Notes under the pieces: generated by a model | Databases searched by the model: none | What the model was told of the DNA's origin: nothing | What the model saw: only the letters and a program-made list of their open reading frames with translations | Part shown: positions 16,438 through 24,725 of the stretch, piece after piece | How positions within the stretch are numbered: position 1 is the first letter of the stretch | Layout of the letters: each line of letters starts with the position of its first letter | Made by a program: the position numbers and the translations under genes | Source: Chloroflexota bacterium | GTDB lineage: Bacteria > Chloroflexota > Dehalococcoidia > UBA2247 > RBG-13-53-26 | Direction: 5' to 3' | Length of the DNA stretch: 38,654 nt | NCBI GenBank assembly: GCA_026389585.1 | Contig: JAPLHP010000012.1 | Coordinates: 1 to 38,654, forward strand

Positions 16438-16511
16438 TCCTGTCGCATGACTGAACTGCGATCAGTTCTTGCGGTTAGATTAACGTCTGGCGAGTGCTAC
16501 CTCAAACCGCA
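16414..16511. repeat. copy 2 of a repeat flanking the cohesin gene; overlaps the integrase 3' end
   Basis: Has the same plan as 14679-14800: hairpin, 43-nt block (16449-16491) and a 3' block ending at CCGCA 16511 that contains GCTACCTCAAACCGCA (16496-16511; 15 of 16 identical to 14785-14800). The 3' part codes for the last residues of the recombinase on the minus strand. The two copies bracket about 1.7 kb holding exactly one gene, the cohesin protein. Confidence 0.65.
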
Positions 16512-17480
16512 GTGGGAAGTGGCGATTGTGTCTAGGACTCCAGGCTGGTCTCACCTCCCCCTTCAGCCCCAGATGGTCCCATGGAGCGTCTGTGAGGGTC
16601 TGGGATACTCCTAGATACCTCTCTGTGGTCTGGATCCTAGAATGCCCGAGACTCATCTGAATCTGGTCAAGTACGGCATTCCCTTTGTGTGCTAGTTTGG
16701 CGAAGGTTCTCCGTAGGTCGTGCGCTGCTATCCCCCCTGGAGCATAGGCAGTGACCACATCTGCTATTGCCTGATCGGTGAGGCTATCCCCGGTCACCCT
16801 GCCCCCCTTGTTCACTGGCCTGAAGATGCGGCCATTATCTATCTGAGCCATTGACGCCCATAGATCAACGGCATTCTTGGTCCAGGCCGGCATGGGTATG
16901 GTGCGCTTCCTGTTCCGCTTCCCTACCATGTCCACGATCACCCATCGGGATTCACGCATCTGGACGTGCTCAAAGGTAAGATTTGCCGCCTCGCTGCGTC
17001 GGAGTCCACACCCTATGAGAACAGACAAGATTGATCTGTCCCGGGTACTCTTCAAGGTGCTGCAGTTCGGTGAGTCCAGCAATTCCTGCGCTTGCTGCTT
17101 GGTCAGCCAGTTGCCGGTCCTGATGCCTTCGGAACGCATACCCTTAATGTTTTTGATACCGTTGGCAACCTCCAGAGGGATATGCCCAAGGTCTACTCTT
17201 CATTTACCAGCTTCCGAATGGCAGATAGTCTCTGGTTGATGTTCTGCGCTGACTTCCCCTGGTCCCTTAGTTCGGCGACATATCTCTGCACCACGGCCTT
17301 ATGCAGCACCATCTGGCCGGTGTTGCGATACCATAGAACGAAGTCATGCAGAGCTCGTCTATACGCGATCCTGCTGGCAGGACTATCCAGTGAGTCCAGC
17401 ACCACCATTGAATCCAGAGCCAGGTCCGCAATCAGCCTTGTCTCTCTTGGTTCGGCGACTACCATCAAAGCAGTTTCCAT
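16480..17480 (-). pseudogene. tyrosine recombinase/integrase, frameshifted
   Basis: ATG 17480, after GGAGGGGAG, opens the N-terminal SAM-like DNA-binding domain (SPASRIAYRRALHDFVLWYR; NINQRLSAIRKLVNEE), which stops at TAG 17195-17193. A one-base shift continues directly as VDLGHIPLEVANGIKNIKGM and then the catalytic domain: Arg in GCGLRRSEAANL, HDLRR, LGHSRIQTTERYLG with His and the nucleophile Tyr. All catalytic residues (R, H-x-x-R, H, Y) are intact and the gene is otherwise full length (about 330 residues). It is therefore recently broken, made by frameshifting, or a sequence error. It is an XerC/D-like phage or mobile-island integrase. It ends inside repeat copy 2 and points toward the cohesin gene, suggesting it belongs to the surface-protein island. 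Confidence 0.8.
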
Positions 17481-17605
17481 GTCTCCCCTCCTATCGGCGG
17501 CGCTAATCTGTCGTTATTTGTAGTCATTTCGGTGCCCTTTTTCCGTTGATAATTGGACAACTTTCGCTCCCCTGGCCGTTCGGGATGCCACATCGCAAAG
17601 CGTAG

Positions 17606-17630
17606 TATAATAACTTATAATGACGGTCAA
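17606..17630. promoter_or_regulatory. AT-rich divergent promoter region, pgk and integrase
   Basis: On the plus strand two TATAAT boxes (17606-17611 and 17616-17621) precede pgk, though neither has a good -35. On the minus strand TTGACC (17630-17625) followed by an AT-rich tract with TATACT could drive the integrase. The exact starts are uncertain. Confidence 0.4.
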
Positions 17631-17700
17631 GATGCCTCAATGCGGAGGCTCAATACGAGTTGGAGACATCTATCGTTAGAAAAATGGAGGAGGGCGAATA

Positions 17701-18891
17701 TTGAGCAAGAAGACAATAAGAGACATTGATGTGCGTGGCAAGAAGATATTAGTCAGAGTGGATTTCAATGTACCTCTGGATCCTCAGAGCGGAGCCATTG
17801 CTGACGACACCCGTATCCGTGAGTCAATACCTACCATAAAATACCTCCTTGATAACAAAGCTAAGGTCATCCTCTGTTCCCATTTGGGACGCCCCAGGGG
17901 CCCCGAGAAAGAGTCGAGCCTGGCCCCGATAGCACAACGCCTCTCTCAAATGCTCGGGCAAGAGGTGAAAATGGCCTCCGACTGCGTCGGGCCGGAGGTT
18001 GAACAGCTCGTCACTGATATGAAGCAGGGTGAGCTTCTTATGCTGGAAAACCTTCGGTTCCATCCTGAAGAGGAGAAAAACGACCCCGCCTTCGCCAAAT
18101 CCCTGTCTCGACTGGCAGAAGTATTTGTTAACGATGCCTTCGGTACTGCCCATCGGGCTCATGCTTCCACCGTGGGAGTAACCCAATATCTTCCTTCAGT
18201 AGCCGGCTTCCTTGTTGAAAGAGAGCTTGAAATTATGGGTAAAGCCTTGAACAACCCAGAGCGCCCCTTTGCGGCTATTATCGGCGGCGCGAAGATAAGC
18301 GACAAGATAGGCGTACTGGAGAATATACTCGATAAGGTCGATTCCCTGTTCATTGCCGGCGGTATGGGCTCTACTTTCCTGAAGTCCTTGAAATACGACA
18401 TGGGGCAATCCCTGGTAGAAAATGAGAAGATCGGAATTGCCCGACAATTGATGGACAAAGCTGCAGCAAAAGGAGTCCACCTGCTTCTCCCCTCGGATGT
18501 AATTGTGGCCAATAAGTTCGACGCCCAGGCCAACTCCAAGGTAGTCCCCATAAGTAACGTGCCTGCCGGCTGGTACGTCATGGATATCGGCCCGCGGACA
18601 ATCGAGCTTTTCGAAGCCAAACTGCGCAAGTGTAAAACGATCATCTGGAATGGCCCCGTCGGCGTGTTTGAATTCCCTCAATTCAGAAAGGGTACCCAGG
18701 CCGTTGCCACAGTTCTTGCCAGTCTCAATGCGACCACAATTATAGGTGGCGGCTCCACTGCCGAAGCAGTCCAGGAACTGGGCTTGGTTCATAAAATGAC
18801 CCACGTTTCCACTGGTGGAGGCGCTTCCCTCACGTTTCTTGAAGGGAAGCCCTTGCCAGCGATAGCTGCTCTGCTGGATAAGCAAGAATGA
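17701..18891 (+). CDS. pgk: phosphoglycerate kinase
   Basis: Interconverts 1,3-bisphosphoglycerate + ADP and 3-phosphoglycerate + ATP in glycolysis/gluconeogenesis. 396 residues from TTG 17701, supported by GGAGGAGG upstream and the N-terminus KTIRDIDVRGKKILVRVDFN. Signatures: VDFNVPLD, CSHLGRPRG, NDAFGTAHRAHAST, GGAKISDKIGV, WNGPVGVFE and the nucleotide site GGGSTAEAV/STGGGASLTFLEG. The final ATGA is shared with the start of apgM, indicating translational coupling. First gene of a glycolysis-led operon. Confidence 0.97.
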   Translation: MSKKTIRDIDVRGKKILVRVDFNVPLDPQSGAIADDTRIRESIPTIKYLLDNKAKVILCSHLGRPRGPEKESSLAPIAQRLSQMLGQEVKMASDCVGPEVEQLVTDMKQGELLMLENLRFHPEEEKNDPAFAKSLSRLAEVFVNDAFGTAHRAHASTVGVTQYLPSVAGFLVERELEIMGKALNNPERPFAAIIGGAKISDKIGVLENILDKVDSLFIAGGMGSTFLKSLKYDMGQSLVENEKIGIARQLMDKAAAKGVHLLLPSDVIVANKFDAQANSKVVPISNVPAGWYVMDIGPRTIELFEAKLRKCKTIIWNGPVGVFEFPQFRKGTQAVATVLASLNATTIIGGGSTAEAVQELGLVHKMTHVSTGGGASLTFLEGKPLPAIAALLDKQE

Positions 18892-20093
18892 CCATCTTAT
18901 CACAGCTCAGCCAGCTTTCCATTACGTCTACTGCCAAGATAGTCCTCGTGATCATGGATGGTCTGGGGGGACTTCCTCATCCCGAGACTCACAAAACCGA
19001 ATTGGAGACTGCTCAAACACCAAACCTCGACCGACTGGCAAAAGAAGGCATCTGCGGCCTCACTGAGCCCGTCAGCCCCGGCCTGACCCCCGGCAGCGGA
19101 CCGGGACACCTTGCTCTCTTTGGATACGATCCCTTCATATTCACCATCGGAAGGGGCATGCTGGAAGCGCTGGGGATAGATTTCCCCCTCCAGCCAGGCG
19201 ACATAGCAGCAAGAGGAAATTTCTGCACCATTGATGATAAGGGTCTCATTGTGGACCGCCGCGCTGGCCGCATCTCGACCGAAGAATGCAGTAGATTATG
19301 TCAACAATTAAGCGGGATCAAGATGCCTGGAATACAACCATTGGTTGCGCCGGCGGAAGAACATCGTTTCCTGCTGGTTTTGCGAGGCGAAAACCTCCAT
19401 CCTGAGCTCAGTGACTCTGACCCACAGCAGCTTGGTCTGGCTCCAAAGCAAATCCTTCCCCTTAACCCTGAGGCTACTCAAACTGCCACCCTGGCTAACG
19501 GGTGGATCACCAAAGCAAAAGCCATCCTGGCAGGTTCCCATCCGGCCAACATGGTCTTGCTGCGCGGCTTTTCAAAGTTGCCTCACTTCCCTTCTATGGG
19601 TGAACTCTACAAGCTGAAACCCTTAGCTATTGCCACTTATCCAATGTATCGAGGGCTGGCTAAGCTGGTTGGGATGAAGGTAGTAGACAGTGGCCATTCC
19701 ATAGAAGACGAGTTCATTGCCCTCGCCAGTCACTATGCCCAATACGACTTTGTTTTTCTTCACATCAAACAGACCGACAGCGCCGGTGAAGACGGTGACT
19801 TCATGAGGAAGGTCCGCGTTATAGAAGAGGTCGATGCAGCCCTGCCTCGCCTGATCAAACTCCAACCCGAAGTAATCATCGTCACCGGCGACCACTCCAC
19901 CCCCGCAGTACTGAAGGCTCATAGCTGGCATCCTGTACCCTTCCTTCTTTATTCGCAGTTCTGTAGACCAGATGAAGTAACTGAATTCTCCGAACGAGCT
20001 TGCTCCAGGGGTTCACTGGGTAGATTTCCTGCTTTGCAGGTAATGCCCCTGGCCTTAGCTAACGCACGGAGATTAAACAAATTCGGTGCCTGA
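18888..20093 (+). CDS. apgM: 2,3-bisphosphoglycerate-independent phosphoglycerate mutase, archaeal type
   Basis: 401 residues. Alkaline-phosphatase-superfamily enzyme converting 3- to 2-phosphoglycerate with two metal ions. VLVIMDGLGGLPHPE supplies the first metal Asp, LTPGSGPGHLALFGYDP the phosphoserine, HIKQTDSAGEDGDF and VTGDHSTPAVLKAHSWHPVP the remaining ligands. The size and the missing insertion domain mark the ApgM (archaeal) type, not the 510-residue GpmI. ATG 18888 overlaps the pgk stop by four bases. pgk-apgM-tpiA together cover the trunk of glycolysis. Confidence 0.93.
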   Translation: MTILSQLSQLSITSTAKIVLVIMDGLGGLPHPETHKTELETAQTPNLDRLAKEGICGLTEPVSPGLTPGSGPGHLALFGYDPFIFTIGRGMLEALGIDFPLQPGDIAARGNFCTIDDKGLIVDRRAGRISTEECSRLCQQLSGIKMPGIQPLVAPAEEHRFLLVLRGENLHPELSDSDPQQLGLAPKQILPLNPEATQTATLANGWITKAKAILAGSHPANMVLLRGFSKLPHFPSMGELYKLKPLAIATYPMYRGLAKLVGMKVVDSGHSIEDEFIALASHYAQYDFVFLHIKQTDSAGEDGDFMRKVRVIEEVDAALPRLIKLQPEVIIVTGDHSTPAVLKAHSWHPVPFLLYSQFCRPDEVTEFSERACSRGSLGRFPALQVMPLALANARRLNKFGA

Positions 20094-20106
20094 GGAGCGA
20101 AGATAT

Positions 20107-20868
20107 ATGCGTCTACCAATAATCGCTGGCAACTGGAAAATGAATACCACCGTCGACCAGGCTGTTTCACTTGTTCAAGATATGCTCAGCAAATTAGATA
20201 AGATAGATGGAGTAGAGAAGGTCATCTGCCCTCCCTTTGTCTCGCTTACCACCGTCAAGAAGCTTTTAGCTGGCTCCTCTGTCAAACTGGGAGCGCAGAA
20301 CCTGTATTTTGAGGAGAAAGGAGCCTACACCGGCGAGATTTCCCCCCTGATGCTGGCTGGTCTGTGCGACTACGTCATCCTGGGTCACTCAGAGAGGCGC
20401 CAATATTTCGCGGAGACCGATGAGACAGTCAACCGGAAGGTCAAAGCAGCCATCAAGGCCGGACTCAGGCCTATTCTCTGCGTTGGCGAAACCTTAGCGC
20501 AAAATGAGGCAGGCAAAACGGAGGAGGTAGTAACCAGACAGGTTAAAGGGGCTCTGGCTGAGATTGATTCCCCGCATCACCTTGTCATGGCTTACGAACC
20601 GATCTGGGCTATTGGCACGGGCAAGGCAGCTACAGGCAAACAAGCTAACCTGACCATCGGCCTTATCCGCCATGTTCTTTCCCGGCTATATGGTGATCCG
20701 GTGGCTCAGTCTATACGCATTCAATATGGCGGCAGCGTCACCGGCGCTAACATCGCCGAGTTTATCTCACAGTCAGAGATCGATGGGGCTCTGGTAGGAG
20801 GAGCCAGCCTGAAAGCCGCGGAATTCATCAGCATTGTAGAACAAAGTGCTGCAGCCAAGCGAGGATGA
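20107..20868 (+). CDS. tpiA: triosephosphate isomerase
   Basis: 253 residues from ATG 20107. A GTG at 20086 would add seven residues but would overlap apgM and hide the GAGGAGCGA ribosome site, so ATG is preferred. The TIM barrel is complete: IIAGNWKMNTT (Lys), CDYVILGHSERRQYF (His), YEPIWAIGTGKAAT (catalytic Glu and loop 6), IQYGGSVTGAN and DGALVGGASLKAAEF. The stop overlaps the miaA start by four bases (ATGA). Confidence 0.96.
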   Translation: MRLPIIAGNWKMNTTVDQAVSLVQDMLSKLDKIDGVEKVICPPFVSLTTVKKLLAGSSVKLGAQNLYFEEKGAYTGEISPLMLAGLCDYVILGHSERRQYFAETDETVNRKVKAAIKAGLRPILCVGETLAQNEAGKTEEVVTRQVKGALAEIDSPHHLVMAYEPIWAIGTGKAATGKQANLTIGLIRHVLSRLYGDPVAQSIRIQYGGSVTGANIAEFISQSEIDGALVGGASLKAAEFISIVEQSAAAKRG

Positions 20869-21785
20869 AGCCTGTCATTGCCATCGTTGGTCCCACCGGC
20901 ATAGGCAAGAGCAAACTGGGCCTTCTTCTGGCCCGGACCTTCAATGCTGACATTGTCAATGCTGACAGCCGTCAGGTCTATCGCTATATGGACATCGGCA
21001 CTGCCAAGCCGAGTCCTGAGGAACAACGTACTGTACCACACCATCTCATTGATATAATCAACCCCGACGACAACTTCAGTCTCGCCCTGTACCAATCGTT
21101 GGCTTACAGCAGCATCAAAGACATCGTGCAGCATGACAGGCTGCCACTAATGGTTGGGGGCAGCGGTCTTTACATATGGTCAGTTCTTGAAGGCTGGGAT
21201 ATCCCCAAAGCCCCTCCCAACCCCAACTTCAGGCGTCAGATGGAGGAAAGAGCATCCGTAGAAGGCATCGAGGCGCTCTACCGCCAGCTTCAAAGCATCG
21301 ATCCTGTCACCGCCATGAAGACAGATCCCCGCAACCTGCGCCGGGTGATCAGGGCTCTCGAGGTCTACGAAACAACCCGTAAATCCCCTTCGGAACTTCA
21401 AGGCAAAAGACCACCGCCGTTTGATATACTTATCATCGGGCTAACCACCCAAAGAGAGACGCTGTACAAGATGATTGACCGCCGGGTGGATGATATGATA
21501 AAGCAAGGGCTGGTGGAAGAAGTGAAAGGTCTGTTGAAGAGGGGTTACGGATTTGACTTATCGGCTATGTCCAGTGTAGGTTACAAGGAAATTGGCCAGG
21601 TCCTCCGGGGGGAATTGGATATGCTCACCGCCATCCAGAAGATAAAGTTTCAAACTCATCGTTTTGCCCGTCACCAGTACGCCTGGTTCCGTCTGCCCGA
21701 TCCCCGAATTCACTGGTTCGACATACAGGATGACCTTGAGAGGAACGTCCTCCACTTCATCAGGGAAAAAGTGACAATGCCATGA
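20865..21785 (+). CDS. miaA: tRNA dimethylallyltransferase
   Basis: 306 residues, the usual length. Adds an isopentenyl group to A37 of tRNAs reading UNN codons. The P-loop is VGPTGIGKSKLG, followed by NADSRQVYRYMDIGTAKPS, PHHLIDIINPDDNFSLALYQ, LMVGGSGLYIW and the C-terminal HRFARHQYAWFRLP. It is coupled to tpiA by an ATGA overlap and to the next lipoprotein gene by another. Substrate tRNAs in this window would include Ser(TGA) and Tyr(GTA). Confidence 0.96.
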   Translation: MKPVIAIVGPTGIGKSKLGLLLARTFNADIVNADSRQVYRYMDIGTAKPSPEEQRTVPHHLIDIINPDDNFSLALYQSLAYSSIKDIVQHDRLPLMVGGSGLYIWSVLEGWDIPKAPPNPNFRRQMEERASVEGIEALYRQLQSIDPVTAMKTDPRNLRRVIRALEVYETTRKSPSELQGKRPPPFDILIIGLTTQRETLYKMIDRRVDDMIKQGLVEEVKGLLKRGYGFDLSAMSSVGYKEIGQVLRGELDMLTAIQKIKFQTHRFARHQYAWFRLPDPRIHWFDIQDDLERNVLHFIREKVTMP

Positions 21786-22915
21786 ACAAGAGAGCCATCA
21801 CAACAATCGTCATCCTCCTTGTTCTAGCCTCCCTTGTCCTGACAGCTTGCCGCCAGGCCTCTCCAGAGGCTATCAACCTCAATGGGTTCAACGTCATCCT
21901 CAGCAAACCCAATGTCGAATTCCCCGACTCTATCACCTTTGACATCGATGTAGCAGCTAAAGCAGATATTTCCAGGATAACCTTTCAGTATCAGGTACAA
22001 AAATTGAGCGTGTTCCCGGTTACCAGCGTTGCCTTTCCACCATTTACATCAACGTCCAGAGTGAAAACGAGCTGGAAATGGGATATGACTCAAACCGGTG
22101 GATTGCCTCCCGGCACCGACCTGACCTACTGGTGGGCAATCGAAGATGCCGAGGGAAACACTGCTCAAACCCCTGTAAGCACCCTCAGCTTCGATGACCA
22201 GCGCCACTCGTGGCAAAGCTCATCCGAGAACGGGATAACCCTGCTCTGGTATCAAGGTAACGATTCCTTTGTGCAACAACTGATGACTGCAGCTAAAGGA
22301 GCGCTGGATAGACTGGCTGAAGATACCGGCGCTCGGCCAGAAGACAAGGTCAGCATATATATCTATGCCAGCACCCAGGATCTGCAGGATGCTATGCTTT
22401 ATCCCAACGAATGGACGGGGGGGGTCGCTTATAGCGAATACCACACTATAGCCATCGGCATCTCTCCGGACAACCTGGACTGGGGGAAAGGGGCCATGGC
22501 TCATGAACTGGCTCACCTCGTAGTCCATCAGGTTACCTTCAGTGGCTACGGTATTGAACTGCCCACCTGGCTCGACGAAGGGCTCGCTATGTATGCCGAA
22601 GGTAGTCTAGTCTCTGATATGGCAAGCGTATTGAAGAGTGCCATCACTCAAAACAAGCTCATCTCAGCCAGGAGTCTCTGCAGTCCTTTCCCTGCCGAGG
22701 CCGATGCAGCTATCCTGGCTTATGCCGAAAGCTACAGCCTGGTCAAATATCTCCTTGAACAACACGGCGGCCAAGCCAAAATGCTGGAACTGCTGAACGC
22801 CTTCAAGCAAGGTAGTGGTTATAACGAATCCCTGGATCGCGTATATGGCCTTGATATTGACAAACTGAATGACCTGTGGAGCACGTATATCAGACTGCAC
22901 CCTGTCGTCACTTGA
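21782..22915 (+). CDS. peptidase MA-like metallohydrolase lipoprotein
   Basis: 377 residues. A lipoprotein signal ends in LVLTAC (Cys23). An N-terminal beta-rich region of about 110 residues precedes a gluzincin-type peptidase domain with HELAH (His241, Glu242, His245) and the third zinc ligand in WLDEGLAMYAEG (Glu266). This arrangement is the 'peptidase MA family' pattern seen in many Chloroflexi lipoproteins. Its substrate is unknown; it would act on the outer face of the membrane. ATG overlaps miaA by four bases, and the next lipoprotein gene follows 11 bases later, perhaps working with it in peptide scavenging. Confidence 0.83.
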   Translation: MNKRAITTIVILLVLASLVLTACRQASPEAINLNGFNVILSKPNVEFPDSITFDIDVAAKADISRITFQYQVQKLSVFPVTSVAFPPFTSTSRVKTSWKWDMTQTGGLPPGTDLTYWWAIEDAEGNTAQTPVSTLSFDDQRHSWQSSSENGITLLWYQGNDSFVQQLMTAAKGALDRLAEDTGARPEDKVSIYIYASTQDLQDAMLYPNEWTGGVAYSEYHTIAIGISPDNLDWGKGAMAHELAHLVVHQVTFSGYGIELPTWLDEGLAMYAEGSLVSDMASVLKSAITQNKLISARSLCSPFPAEADAAILAYAESYSLVKYLLEQHGGQAKMLELLNAFKQGSGYNESLDRVYGLDIDKLNDLWSTYIRLHPVVT

Positions 22916-22926
22916 GGAAATAGCGA

Positions 22927-24531
22927 ATGCATAAGTCTACTCGGCGGTCAATCCTGCTGATACTGATTGCTTTCCTCTGTCTCAGTAGCGGCTGTGTTTC
23001 GCTGACACAGATTCAGTCTCAGCCTGTCTCCATCCCTCAGACCGATACTCTAACCCTTTATGACGCCAGTCCTCTGACACTCGACCCGGCAATCTCACAG
23101 GACACAGGTTCGCACACCTACATCATGCAGATCTTCAGCGGGCTGGTATCCCTCGACCAGGATATGAAGGTAGTGCCGGACATAGCCGAAAGGTGGGAGA
23201 CAGAGACCACCGCCAATGGCACCACCTACACCTTCTACCTCCGTCAAGATGTGAAGTTTCACGACGGCCGGGAGGTCACCGCTGCAGACTTCAAGTATTC
23301 CTGGGAGAGGGCCTGCCGCCCCGGGACCGGGTCTCCCACTGCCATTACCTACCTCAATGACATCGTCGGTGTAAAAGAGATGCTGGCCGGCACCGCAGAC
23401 AAAATTGAGGGCGTTCAGGTTGTTGACGACTACACTCTTCGAGTCACCATTGACCAGCCCAAGGCCTATTTCCTGGCTAAATTGACCTACCCTGTGGCCT
23501 TTGTAGTAGACAAGGCTAATGTAGAATCAGGCCAGGAGTGGTGGCGCAAACCCAACGGCACAGGGCCTTTCAAACTTGAAGGCTGGACACAAGGCGAACT
23601 CCTGCTCCTGGAGCGTAATGATCTCTACTATCGGGACAAAGCCAGGGTAGGTCATGTTGCCTTCCTGCTCTCGGGATCATCTATGCAGATGTATGAGAAT
23701 GGCGAAATCGACGTGACTGGGGTCTACCTGTCGGACCTGGAACGTGTTATGGATGAGGCCAATACCTTGCATGAAGAACTGACGGTGTTTCCGGAACTGA
23801 GCCTGACCTACATCGGGTTCGATACGACGAAGCCCCCCTTCGATAATCCAAAGGTACGCCAAGCCTTCTGCTCCGCTGTGGACAAGGCAAGAGTAGTAAG
23901 CCAGGTGCTCAAGGACTCGGTAAGCCCGGCATACGGGATTTTGCCCCCTGGCATGCCTGGTTATGATGAGCATTTTGAGGGGCTGAGCTACGATTTGGAA
24001 AAGGCAAAAAGCCTGCTGGTAGAGGCAGGGTACGGTAATGGCACTGACCTGCCTGTAATCATCTTTAATGTTCCCGGTGAGGGCGGCTATGTCTCAACCT
24101 CACTCACCGCTATCTTGTACGAGTGGGAGCAGAACCTGGGCGTAGAAATACAGATCAGACAGCTGGAATCCAACGCCTACTACTACCGCCTCGATGAGGA
24201 GAAGGATGAAGCCTTTTTCTTCGGCTGGGTGGCCGACTACGCCGACCCCCAGAACTTTTTAGAGATACTCTTCCGTACCGGGACTGCCAACAACATGGGC
24301 CAATACAGTAACCCCGGGGTTGACAGCCTGCTGGAACAGGCAGCGATAGAGCAGGACAGCAACAAGCGCCTTGATCTATACAAACAGGCCGAAGAGAAGA
24401 TGGTCAGCGATGCTGCCTGCCTGCCCCTCTGGTTCGGCAAAAACTACGTACTGGTCAAACCGTATGTAACAGGCTACAGTCTCAGCCCGCTCGGTATTCC
24501 CCTGCTCGTCAATGTGTCAGTTGACAAATAG
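22927..24531 (+). CDS. peptide ABC transporter substrate-binding lipoprotein (family 5)
   Basis: 534 residues. A lipoprotein signal ends in LSSGC (Cys23). The family 5 binding-protein pattern is clear: LTLYDASPLTLDPAISQDTG, AERWETETTANGTTYTFYLR, DVKFHDGREVTAADFKYSWE, NPKVRQAFCSAVDKARV, FFFGWVADYADPQNFLEILF and CLPLWFGKNYVLVKPYV. It resembles OppA/DppA oligopeptide-binding proteins. No permease or ATPase genes follow, so its transporter partner must be elsewhere. Last gene of the pgk-led run; it could collect peptides released by the neighbouring protease. Confidence 0.9.
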   Translation: MHKSTRRSILLILIAFLCLSSGCVSLTQIQSQPVSIPQTDTLTLYDASPLTLDPAISQDTGSHTYIMQIFSGLVSLDQDMKVVPDIAERWETETTANGTTYTFYLRQDVKFHDGREVTAADFKYSWERACRPGTGSPTAITYLNDIVGVKEMLAGTADKIEGVQVVDDYTLRVTIDQPKAYFLAKLTYPVAFVVDKANVESGQEWWRKPNGTGPFKLEGWTQGELLLLERNDLYYRDKARVGHVAFLLSGSSMQMYENGEIDVTGVYLSDLERVMDEANTLHEELTVFPELSLTYIGFDTTKPPFDNPKVRQAFCSAVDKARVVSQVLKDSVSPAYGILPPGMPGYDEHFEGLSYDLEKAKSLLVEAGYGNGTDLPVIIFNVPGEGGYVSTSLTAILYEWEQNLGVEIQIRQLESNAYYYRLDEEKDEAFFFGWVADYADPQNFLEILFRTGTANNMGQYSNPGVDSLLEQAAIEQDSNKRLDLYKQAEEKMVSDAACLPLWFGKNYVLVKPYVTGYSLSPLGIPLLVNVSVDK

Positions 24532-24595
24532 GGCAGCCTGCCGGAGCGCGCCATAGAGATTGGGGGCTGCACCTGCAGAGGAACTTTGCTGCTGG

Positions 24596-24682
24596 CGGAG
24601 GGGGTGGGATTCGAACCCACGCTCACCATAAGGCGAGAACGGTTTTCAAGACCGTCTCCATAAACCGCTCGGACACCCCTCC
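24596..24682 (-). tRNA. tRNA-Ser (anticodon TGA)
   Basis: Class II tRNA of 87 nt with a long variable arm. Acceptor GGAGGGG/CCCCTCC, anticodon stem ACGGT/ACCGT around CTTGAAA giving TGA, T arm GTGGG-TTCGAAT-CCCAC, discriminator G. The three bases after the discriminator (24595-24593) spell CCA on the minus strand, unlike the three tRNAs at the start of the window. The IS630 element begins 43 bases beyond its 5' end. Confidence 0.94.
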
Positions 24683-24725
24683 CCTTCGGTTATGTATGAT
24701 AGCATAACCATCTCCTATGTATCTA

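Noticed and set aside
16449-16511. Integron attC site near the integrase
   Set aside because: A GTTRRRY-like heptamer is present in copy 2 but not in copy 1, no matching RYYYAAC partner is evident, and the recombinase lacks obvious IntI features.
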